Assembly (NCBI GenBank): GCA_035556075.1
Contig: DATMFQ010000042.1
Span: forward strand, 1-14,434
Direction of reading: 5' to 3'
Length of the DNA stretch: 14,434 bases
DNA from: 73-13 sp035556075
Lineage (GTDB): Bacteria > Actinomycetota > Actinomycetes > Actinomycetales > Microbacteriaceae
Part shown: positions 6,977-13,273 of the stretch, piece by piece
How positions within the stretch are numbered: the stretch's first letter is position 1
Layout: each line of letters starts with the position of its first letter
The notes under the pieces: generated by a model
Databases searched by the model: none
What the model saw: only the letters and a program-made list of their open reading frames with translations
What the model was told of the DNA's origin: nothing
Position numbers and translations under genes: made by a program

Positions 6977-8206
6977 ATGGTCAAGCGCCACTTCCCCGAC
7001 CCTCGCAACGTGCTCGAGCTGCTGCCGCGACCACAGCGCGTGCGCGACGGTCTGCGACGACGCATTCGTAGCGCGCTCACGATCGAGGACCTACGGGCGG
7101 TGGCGCAGCGACGGACGCCGCGCGCCGCATTCGACTACACCGATGGCGCTGCCGATCAGGAGATCTCGATCGCGCGGGCCCGGCAGGCGTATCAGGACAT
7201 CGAGTTCCACCCGAACGTGCTGCGGGACGTCAGCCACGCTGACACGACGACGAACATCCTCGGCGCCCCCGCCGCGCTCCCCTTCGGCATCGCGCCGACC
7301 GGCTTCACGCGGCTCATGCAGACCGAGGGCGAGTCAGCGGGCGCGGCCGCCGCCGCGGCCGCGGGCATCCCCTTCGGCCTCTCGACCCTCGGCACGACCT
7401 CGATCGAGGGGGTGCGGGAGGCGGCGCCGGCCGGTCGACTGTGGTTCCAGCTCTATGTCATGCGCAACCGCGAGGTCTCCTGGGAGCTGCTCGAGCGCGC
7501 CACGACGAGCGGCTATGACACCCTGCTCTTCACCGTCGACTGCTCGGTCTCGGGGCTGCGCCTGCGGGACAAGCGCAACGGCTTCGCGATCCCGCCGACC
7601 CTCACGGCGAAGACCGTCCTCGACGCGATCCCGCGGCCCTGGTGGTGGTGGGACTTCCTCACGACGCCGCAGCTCGAGTTCGCCTCGCTCACCTCGATCG
7701 GCAGCAACGTCTCCGAGGTGCTCGACGCGGCAATCGACCCGAGCGTCGACTTCGACGACCTCGCCGAGGTCCGGCGGCGATGGCCCGGCAAGCTCGTCGT
7801 CAAGGGCGTGCAGACGGTCGAGGACGCGCAGCGGCTCGCGGGGCTCGGGGTCGACGGCATCGTGCTCTCCAGTCACGGTGGGCGCCAGCTCGACCGCGCG
7901 CCGGTGCCATTCCATCTGCTGCCGTCGGTCGCGCGCGAAGTCGGCAAGGACCTTGAGATCATCATCGACACGGGCATCATGCACGGCTCAGACATCGTCG
8001 CCGCGCTTGCCCTCGGCGCCGACTTCGCGCTCGTCGGCCGCGCCTACCTTTTCGGGCTCATGGCCGGTGGCCGCGCCGGCGTCGACCGCGCGATCGCGAT
8101 CCTGCGCGACCAGGTGCTGCGCACCATGAAGCTCCTCGGGGTCACGAGCACCCAGGAACTCGGCCCGCAGCACGTCACCCAGCTCCAGCGCCTCGCCCCT
8201 CGCTGA
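6977..8206 (+). CDS. lldD: FMN-dependent L-lactate dehydrogenase (alpha-hydroxy acid oxidase family)
   Basis: A 409-residue TIM-barrel flavoenzyme that oxidises L-lactate to pyruvate and passes electrons to the quinone pool at the membrane. The N-terminus before residue 35 is a basic extension typical of actinobacterial LldD. Visible landmarks are FDYTDGAADQE at 52-62, the FMN segment IAPTGF at 105-110, FQLY at 157-160, Lys276 in VVKGVQ, and the active-site loop SSHGGRQLD with the base His300 and substrate-binding Arg303. The phosphate-binding end is DTGIMHGSDIVAALALGA at 331-348. This DTGIM form, followed by RAYLFGLMAGG, is characteristic of actinobacterial LldD. The loop has Ser299 where SNHG-type family members have Asn. 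ATG 6977 is preferred over a TTG at 6968. It is divergent from the hydrolase and convergent with an MFS gene 50 bp away. Confidence 0.9.
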   Translation: MVKRHFPDPRNVLELLPRPQRVRDGLRRRIRSALTIEDLRAVAQRRTPRAAFDYTDGAADQEISIARARQAYQDIEFHPNVLRDVSHADTTTNILGAPAALPFGIAPTGFTRLMQTEGESAGAAAAAAAGIPFGLSTLGTTSIEGVREAAPAGRLWFQLYVMRNREVSWELLERATTSGYDTLLFTVDCSVSGLRLRDKRNGFAIPPTLTAKTVLDAIPRPWWWWDFLTTPQLEFASLTSIGSNVSEVLDAAIDPSVDFDDLAEVRRRWPGKLVVKGVQTVEDAQRLAGLGVDGIVLSSHGGRQLDRAPVPFHLLPSVAREVGKDLEIIIDTGIMHGSDIVAALALGADFALVGRAYLFGLMAGGRAGVDRAIAILRDQVLRTMKLLGVTSTQELGPQHVTQLQRLAPR

Positions 8207-8256
8207 CGTCCCGGCTCCGGGTGCGTCGGCGGGCCTGACCGCGGGGACATGGGCAG

Positions 8257-9510
8257 CTAGGCGGGGAGCTCCTCATCAGCGGTCGGCTGGATGACGCGGA
8301 GGGTCGCGGTGTCGAGTGGCGGCTCTCGGCGGATGGCGAGCCAGCGGACGAGCCCGGTCAGGCCGGCGAGGAGACCCGCGGTCGCGCCCAGCGCGAGCGC
8401 CATGCGGGCGCCATACGCGTCGGCCACCCAGCCGACGATCGGGGCGCCGACGAAGGTGCCGCCCATTAGGAGTGCGAGGTAGATCGCAAGCACGCGACCA
8501 CGCAGCGTCGGGTGCGTCGTCGTCTGGACGTAGCCGTTCGCCGTCGTCAGCATCGTCACGGTACCGAACCCCGCGATGATGCAGGTCGCGGCATACCACC
8601 AGTAGCCGGGTGAGACGACGCCCGCAACCATCGCGACACCGAAGATGAATGCGGCGATGACGATCCAGTGCAGCGACGCCTTGTCCCGGCGGGCGGCGGC
8701 GAGCGAGCCGGCGAGCGCGCCGATCGCGAGGATCGAGGTGAGCAGCCCGTAGGCGTCCGCGTCGAGCCCGAACTCGAGGGTCATCGTCGAGGCGAAGATC
8801 GGGAAGTTCATGCCGAACGCGCCCATCAAGAAGACCATGACGAAGAGGACGACGAGGTCGGGACGCTTCCCGAGGTAGCGGAACCCGTCCGAGACGCGCT
8901 GCACCCCGACCGGCCGCTCGCGCGGCACGAGTTCGTCGCGCCGGATGATGATGAGGACGACGAGCATGGCGATGTAGCTCACCGCGTTGGCGATGAAGAC
9001 CCAGCCCGAGCCGATGATGATGATGGCGACCCCGGCGACGGCGGGACCGATGAGCCGGGCGACGTTGAACGAAGCCGAGTTGAGGGCGATCGCGTTCGGC
9101 GCGTCCACGCGCGGCACGACATCGGAGACGAAGGCCTGGCGCGCGGGAGAATCGAAGGCCATGATGATGCCGAGCATGAGGCAGAAGGCATACATGAGCC
9201 AGATGTCCATTGCGCCGAGGAGCATGAGGATGCCGATCGCCGTGGCGGTCAGCGCGAGCGCGGTCTGCGTCACGCCGAGGAGCCACTGCCGATCGAAGTG
9301 GTCGGCGGCCCAGCCGCTGATCGGCACGAGCACGAGCGGCGGGCCGAACTGCAAGGCGAGTGCGATGCCCATCGCCGCCGCATCGTTGTTCGTGAGCTCC
9401 GTCAGCACGACCCAGCTCATCGCGGTCGACTGCATCCACTGGCCGATGTTCGAGATCAGGGCGCCGAAAAACAGTGAACGATAGTTGACCAAACGCAATG
9501 ACCGGAACAT
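8257..9510 (-). CDS. MFS transporter, EntS-like/MFS_3 family exporter
   Basis: A 417-residue major facilitator protein with about twelve hydrophobic segments. The N-terminus (RSLRLVNYRSLFFGALISN, then GQWMQSTAMSWVVLTELT) is typical of the MFS_3/EntS-like group, which contains enterobactin exporters and many uncharacterised drug exporters. The loop 2-3 signature is GWAADHFDRQ at 66-75, and SPARQAFVSDVVP at 121-133 is a family mark. It should act in the cytoplasmic membrane as a proton-driven exporter; the substrate is unknown. ATG 9510 starts the protein with MFRSLR. Upstream is an extended -10-like TGCGATGAT eight bases from the ATG, with no Shine-Dalgarno sequence. It is divergent from a second, only distantly similar MFS exporter across 65 bp. 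No regulator gene is adjacent. Confidence 0.88.
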   Translation of the reverse strand: MFRSLRLVNYRSLFFGALISNIGQWMQSTAMSWVVLTELTNNDAAAMGIALALQFGPPLVLVPISGWAADHFDRQWLLGVTQTALALTATAIGILMLLGAMDIWLMYAFCLMLGIIMAFDSPARQAFVSDVVPRVDAPNAIALNSASFNVARLIGPAVAGVAIIIIGSGWVFIANAVSYIAMLVVLIIIRRDELVPRERPVGVQRVSDGFRYLGKRPDLVVLFVMVFLMGAFGMNFPIFASTMTLEFGLDADAYGLLTSILAIGALAGSLAAARRDKASLHWIVIAAFIFGVAMVAGVVSPGYWWYAATCIIAGFGTVTMLTTANGYVQTTTHPTLRGRVLAIYLALLMGGTFVGAPIVGWVADAYGARMALALGATAGLLAGLTGLVRWLAIRREPPLDTATLRVIQPTADEELPA

Positions 9511-9518
9511 TGGTACCC

Positions 9519-9524
9519 ATCATC
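9519..9524 (-). promoter_or_regulatory. Candidate extended -10 (TGC-GATGAT) for the leftward MFS gene
   Basis: On the - strand TGCGATGAT resembles an extended -10 (TGn plus hexamer) and ends eight bases before the ATG at 9510. No ribosome-binding site is present. The hexamer is a weaker match than at the other leaderless candidates. Confidence 0.3.
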
Positions 9525-9538
9525 GCACCGGATTCGTC

Positions 9539-9544
9539 TAGCAT
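9539..9544 (+). promoter_or_regulatory. Candidate -10 (TAGCAT) for the rightward MFS gene
   Basis: TAGCAT lies 31 bases before the ATG at 9576, giving a predicted leader of about 25 bases. That leader contains GGGAA at 9567-9571 as a modest ribosome-binding site. No well-spaced -35 was found. Confidence 0.3.
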
Positions 9545-9575
9545 CGATCGGCTCCGCACAACGATGGGAACGACG

Positions 9576-10922
9576 ATGACCGAGACCCCCGATCCCCCCA
9601 CGGCGGTGGGGACCGAACCACGCGTGCAGCGACGCTGGCGGCGCGACATCACCATCTTCTTGACGGGGCAGATGGTGTCGCTGTTCGGCTCGATGCTCGT
9701 GCAGTACGCCATCATGTGGCACCTCGCCCTCGTGACGAAGTCCGGGCTCGTGCTGACGCTCTCGATCGTCTTCGGCATGCTCCCGCAGGCGATCGTGTCG
9801 ATCTTCGGCGGCGTCTGGGCGGACCGGATGAACCGCAAGGTGCTCATCATCCTCGCCGACAGCTCCATCGCCGTCTCCACCCTCGTGCTCGCCGTCGTCA
9901 TGCTCAGCGGCTACGAGGAACTCTGGCTCATCTACCTGACGCTCGCCATCCGGTCGTTCGGCGCCGGCATCCAGCAGCCCGCCGTCGCGGCGCTCCTGCC
10001 GCAGCTCGTGCCCGGTGACCAGCTGCTCCGCTTCAACGGACTCTTCCAATCCGCCCAGGCCGGCATGATGCTCGTCGCCCCGCCCGTCGCGGCCGCCGTG
10101 TACGCCTCCATGAGCATCATCGCGATCTTCTTCATCGACGCCATCACGGCAGCGATCGGCATCGCCTTACTGCTGAGCATCGCGGTGCCGACGATTCGTG
10201 CCATCGACACACAGCGCGGCTACTTCACCGACCTCGTCGAAGGCGTGCGTTACACGTTCCGCCACCGGCTCGTGCGCTGGGTCCTCCTGCTGCTGACGAT
10301 CGTCATGCTGCTCGGCGCGGCGCCCTCGTACCTCACGCCGCTCATGATCGTGCGCACCTTCGGCGAGGACGTCTGGCTGCTCACCGTCAGCGAGGTCGCC
10401 TTCGCGGTCGGCATGCTCGTCGCCGGCGGGGTCGTCGCCGCGATCGGCCCGCGGATCACCCGGCCGGTCGTCCTCGCCGTCGCCATGACGGCGCTCTTCG
10501 GCGGGCTGAACATCGCGCTCGGGCTGTCCCCGACGATCTGGATCTTCGCCGCATTCATGCTGCTCGCCGGCGCGGCCATCCCGCTCATGTCGACGCCGCT
10601 GACGACCCTGCTCCAGCTGCGCGTCGAGCCGCAGCTGCACGGCCGGGTCTTCGGGCTCGTCGGCGTCGTCATGAGCGTCGCCATGCCGGTCGGCATGGTG
10701 GTCCTCGGGCCGCTGTCGGACGTCGTGCAGGTCGAGACGCTCCTCATCGTCGCGGGGGCGATCACCTTCATCGCGGTCGCCGCCGTGTCGCTCATGCCCG
10801 CGGGCCGCGGCGCGATCCGGGAGCGGATCGACCCCGCGGAGGCCGCCGCCCTCGGCGGTGACGCGATCCTGCCGACGATGACGGGCCCCGTCGAGGTGCC
10901 ACGACCGGGCGACACCGACTGA
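9576..10922 (+). CDS. MFS transporter, Mef-type (macrolide efflux-like) family
   Basis: A 448-residue major facilitator protein resembling Mef-type macrolide efflux pumps across its length. Shared-looking features are FLTGQMVSLFGSMLVQYAI at 28-46, the loop 2-3 motif GGVWADRMNRK at 78-88, LAIRSFGAGIQQPAVAALLP, and GRVFGLVGVVMSVAMPVG in the last third. About twelve membrane segments are visible; residues 1-22 and the last 30 or so are hydrophilic tails. It probably exports a small hydrophobic compound by proton antiport, but similarity to Mef does not establish macrolide resistance. ATG 9576 is chosen because GGGAA precedes it by four bases; an in-frame ATG at 9564 lacks any ribosome-binding site, and earlier codons overlap the divergent MFS gene. 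Its stop is only 3 bp from the stop of the converging ACAD-like gene. Confidence 0.88.
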   Translation: MTETPDPPTAVGTEPRVQRRWRRDITIFLTGQMVSLFGSMLVQYAIMWHLALVTKSGLVLTLSIVFGMLPQAIVSIFGGVWADRMNRKVLIILADSSIAVSTLVLAVVMLSGYEELWLIYLTLAIRSFGAGIQQPAVAALLPQLVPGDQLLRFNGLFQSAQAGMMLVAPPVAAAVYASMSIIAIFFIDAITAAIGIALLLSIAVPTIRAIDTQRGYFTDLVEGVRYTFRHRLVRWVLLLLTIVMLLGAAPSYLTPLMIVRTFGEDVWLLTVSEVAFAVGMLVAGGVVAAIGPRITRPVVLAVAMTALFGGLNIALGLSPTIWIFAAFMLLAGAAIPLMSTPLTTLLQLRVEPQLHGRVFGLVGVVMSVAMPVGMVVLGPLSDVVQVETLLIVAGAITFIAVAAVSLMPAGRGAIRERIDPAEAAALGGDAILPTMTGPVEVPRPGDTD

Positions 10923-10925
10923 GGC

Positions 10926-12059
10926 TCAGCTCGGCAGCGGGCCGAGCAGTGCGGCAGCGACCGTCTCGTGCACGGACTCAGTGTCGCTCGGGTGATAGAT
11001 CCCGGCGAGCACGTCACGCTGGAGTCGGGACAGCTCGGTCGTCGCCGTGTAGCCGGCACCGCCTGCGCACCGCAGCGCCTGGTCGACGACCGTGCGGGCC
11101 GTCTCGGTCGCGCGGTGCTTCGCCCCCACGAGGTCGCGGAACCACCGGTCGCCGCGGTCGACGAGCCCGTCCACGTCGGCCGCGAGTGCCTCGAGCTCGG
11201 GGGCGATCGGGTCGAGCGCGAGCGCCATGTCGGCGATCCGCCACCGCAGGTCCGGATTCTCCGCGTACGGCCGACCCGTGCGCTGGCTGCGGCGACGCTG
11301 GACCGCCTCGACCGCGAGCTCGAGGGCGCGGTCGCCAATGCCGGCGTACACGGCGGCAATGCCGAGGAGGAAGTTCGTGAAGATGCCGAAGACGAAGGGA
11401 TCCGCATTCGGACCCACCGGCAAGAATCGCGACACCCGCTCATCAGGGACGACCACGCCATCGAGTACGGTGCTGCGCGACTGCGAGGCCCGCATCCCGA
11501 GCGGGTTCCAGTCATCGAGGGTCGTGACGCCCTCGGGGTCGACGCCGGGCTCCGCGCGGTGGACGAAGCCGTGCACGAGTCGCGGCCCGTCCTCCGTGCC
11601 GTCTCCCGCGTCCTGTCGCCCGAACACCCCGAGCCACGTCCACGCCGGGGCGAGCGAGGTGAAGATCTTCGTGCCGGTGAATGCGTAGCCGCCGTCGACG
11701 CGGTCGGCTCGCGTCCGCGAGTCCCACAGCACCGAGTCGTTGCCCGCCTCGGAGATCCCGAACGCGAACACCTCACCGGCATCGGCGGCATCGAGCACCC
11801 AGCACAGGGACTCGTCGCCCCGCTCGGCGAGCACGCGGGCGACGCCGACCCACACGAGATGCATGTTGATCGCGAGCGCGGTCGCCGGGGCGTACGCAGC
11901 GAGGCGCCGTTGGTCGCGCAGCACCTCGGCCAGGGGCCGCGGTTTCAGGTAGCCCGCCGCTCGGAGGTCAGCGAGATCCTCATCGGGGAAGGTGTTCTCG
12001 CGGTCGTAGCCAGCCGCTCGCTCGCGCATGCGCTGGAGGGTCGCGTCGGTGAGTGCCAT
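10926..12059 (-). CDS. Acyl-CoA dehydrogenase-fold flavoprotein, possible flavin-dependent monooxygenase
   Basis: A 377-residue protein with the acyl-CoA dehydrogenase fold. The alpha-helical N-domain runs to about 95 (FPDEDLADLRAAGYL at 24-38). The flavin-contact beta-domain has FAFGISEAGNDS at 98-109, FTGTKIFTSLAPAW at 127-140 and DDWNPLGMRASQSR at 182-195. The C-terminal helical domain ends with CAGGAGY at 331-337. In true dehydrogenases a catalytic Glu follows in a YEG-type motif; here the segment is GIYHPSDTESVHE at 353-365, with no YEG glutamate. That pattern occurs in ACAD-fold monooxygenases such as the DszC/SfnB group, so oxygenation may be its job. ATG 12059 follows GACAAT at six bases; a GTG at 12074 is possible. 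Its upstream neighbour on the same strand is a luciferase-like monooxygenase, 64 bp away. No flavin reductase is seen. Confidence 0.82.
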   Translation of the reverse strand: MALTDATLQRMRERAAGYDRENTFPDEDLADLRAAGYLKPRPLAEVLRDQRRLAAYAPATALAINMHLVWVGVARVLAERGDESLCWVLDAADAGEVFAFGISEAGNDSVLWDSRTRADRVDGGYAFTGTKIFTSLAPAWTWLGVFGRQDAGDGTEDGPRLVHGFVHRAEPGVDPEGVTTLDDWNPLGMRASQSRSTVLDGVVVPDERVSRFLPVGPNADPFVFGIFTNFLLGIAAVYAGIGDRALELAVEAVQRRRSQRTGRPYAENPDLRWRIADMALALDPIAPELEALAADVDGLVDRGDRWFRDLVGAKHRATETARTVVDQALRCAGGAGYTATTELSRLQRDVLAGIYHPSDTESVHETVAAALLGPLPS

Positions 12060-12065
12060 GGACCC

Positions 12066-12071
12066 ATTGTC
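12066..12071 (-). promoter_or_regulatory. Candidate -10 element (GACAAT) for leaderless ACAD-like mRNA
   Basis: On the - strand GACAAT, then GGGTCC, then the ATG at 12059: six bases, as upstream of pgm. It lies in the 64-bp gap after the luciferase-like gene. This suggests the ACAD-like gene can be transcribed on its own. Confidence 0.45.
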
Positions 12072-12123
12072 CACGCACCGTCCACGGGCCCGGCGAGTGG
12101 GAACTGCAGGCGGGGAGCCGGAC

Positions 12124-13146
12124 TCAGCCGAGGCGGGCCCGAATCGCCGGGATCACCTCGCGGTCGAAGAGGTCGATCGAGTGGAGCGCGGCATCGGCCG
12201 GGAGATCCCCCCAGCCGAAGGCCCCCGCGAGGTAGTTGACCCCGGTCTCCTCGATGAGCGAGCCCGCCTGCTCGGCGACGGACGCCGCCGAGCCGACAAA
12301 GGCGAGCCGCTGATCGACGAGCTCCCGGAGGTCGGGCTTCGGCGGCTGCGGCATGCCGAGCTTCTCCCAGAGCCAGACGAAGTTCGCATAGTGCGCAGTG
12401 AAGGCCGGGCCAGCGATGGCGAAGGCCTCCTCGTCGGTGTCGGCGACGAAGACGTGCCGGAGGACGCCGAACCGCGGGTGCGTGCCGTCGTGATCGACCC
12501 GAGCCCGCGTCTCGAAGAAGAGGTCGCGGTGCTCCCGGATGACCGGGATCGGCGGCGAGTAGAAGGCGAAGCCGAAGATCGTGTTCTGCCCGTGCTCCGC
12601 CGCCTTGATGATCGACGGCGGCTTCGCCGACGGGTACCACTGCGTGAACTCGCGGTCGGCCGTGACGACGAGATCGACCTGCTCACCGGTGACGGGCGAG
12701 TTGAACACGCCTGTGGCAAGCGCCTCGAAGATGGCGGGCACAAATGACTCGTATCGCTGCAACATGTCCTCCGGCGAGAAACCGTAGAACTTCGCCTCGT
12801 GCGGCGCCGAGCCTTTCCCGATACCGAGCTCGACGCGCCCGTGGGAGAGATGATCGAGCATCGCGATCTCCTGCACCAGCCGGAGCGGGTCATACAGCGG
12901 CACCACGAGCGTCATCGGCACGAGCTTGATCTGACTCGTCTCGCGGGCAATCGCGGCCAGCAGCATGGCCGGCGACGCGGCGAGTCCGAGCTTTGCGCCA
13001 TGGTGCTCGGCGACGTGGAAGCGGGTGAAGTCGCCCGCATCGGCGCGCCGCGCGAGTGCAATCCGGTCGTCGTACGTCTGGGCGGCCGACTGCCCCTCGT
13101 GCACATCGACCCAGTCGAATACCCCAAATTCGAGGTCCGTCGCCAT
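12124..13146 (-). CDS. LLM-class (bacterial luciferase-like) flavin-dependent oxidoreductase
   Basis: A 340-residue TIM-barrel flavoprotein of the bacterial luciferase-like superfamily. Diagnostic stretches are FHVAEHHG at 43-50, LVVPLYDPLRLVQEIAMLDH at 80-99 and LSHGRVELGIGKG at 100-112, all standard for this family. Members use FMNH2 or F420 to oxidise diverse compounds; luminescence is not implied. The preferred ATG at 13146 gives the usual family start (DLEFGVFDWVD) and has AAGGAG at 13157-13162, ten bases upstream; a GTG at 13185 would add 13 atypical residues. It precedes the ACAD-like gene by 64 bp on the same strand, so the two flavoenzymes may serve one pathway. It is divergent from a D-2-hydroxyacid dehydrogenase. 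Cofactor and substrate cannot be told from sequence. Confidence 0.88.
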   Translation of the reverse strand: MATDLEFGVFDWVDVHEGQSAAQTYDDRIALARRADAGDFTRFHVAEHHGAKLGLAASPAMLLAAIARETSQIKLVPMTLVVPLYDPLRLVQEIAMLDHLSHGRVELGIGKGSAPHEAKFYGFSPEDMLQRYESFVPAIFEALATGVFNSPVTGEQVDLVVTADREFTQWYPSAKPPSIIKAAEHGQNTIFGFAFYSPPIPVIREHRDLFFETRARVDHDGTHPRFGVLRHVFVADTDEEAFAIAGPAFTAHYANFVWLWEKLGMPQPPKPDLRELVDQRLAFVGSAASVAEQAGSLIEETGVNYLAGAFGWGDLPADAALHSIDLFDREVIPAIRARLG

Positions 13147-13183
13147 ACTCCACTCGCTCCTTCGCTCAGGGTGCCGATTACCC

Positions 13184-13189
13184 ACGCTA
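13184..13189 (-). promoter_or_regulatory. Candidate -10 (TAGCGT) for the luciferase-like gene
   Basis: On the - strand TAGCGT fits TANNNT and lies 37 bases before the ATG at 13146. It predicts a leader of about 31 bases that contains the AAGGAG ribosome-binding site at 13157-13162. No clear -35 is seen. Confidence 0.3.
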
Positions 13190-13240
13190 GTCTCCCCGGT
13201 GGGGCGCCGGACTGTCCTCCGCGCTCATCCTCCGCCCCCA

Positions 13241-13261
13241 TTTGGTGATGGATGCACTAAA
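13241..13261. promoter_or_regulatory. Inverted repeat TTTGGTG-N7-CACTAAA, candidate operator
   Basis: Two 7-base arms pair with a single mismatch (TTTAGTG would be perfect) around a 7-base spacer. It sits in an unusually AT-rich patch 12 bases before the hydroxyacid dehydrogenase start and within the divergent region shared with the luciferase-like gene. Size and position fit a dimeric repressor site; I do not recognise the family. Confidence 0.35.
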
Positions 13262-13273
13262 CATGGAGGCACT

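Noticed and set aside
8210..8221. CCCGGCTCCGGG hairpin after lldD as a terminator
   Set aside because: Two-base loop, five-base stem and no T-run; too weak in a GC-rich setting.
8276..9901. 541-codon - strand frame overlapping both MFS genes
   Set aside because: Arg/His-rich composition with no hydrophobic segments or motifs; spans the divergent promoter and contradicts both MFS frames.
10250..11791. 513-codon - strand frame across the Mef-like gene end and the ACAD-like gene
   Set aside because: Ser/Arg/Pro/Thr-rich shadow; the alternative frames contain clear family motifs.
12124..13146. Luciferase-like protein as a light-producing enzyme
   Set aside because: No LuxA/LuxB pair, no lux accessory genes; the superfamily is mostly non-luminescent monooxygenases.
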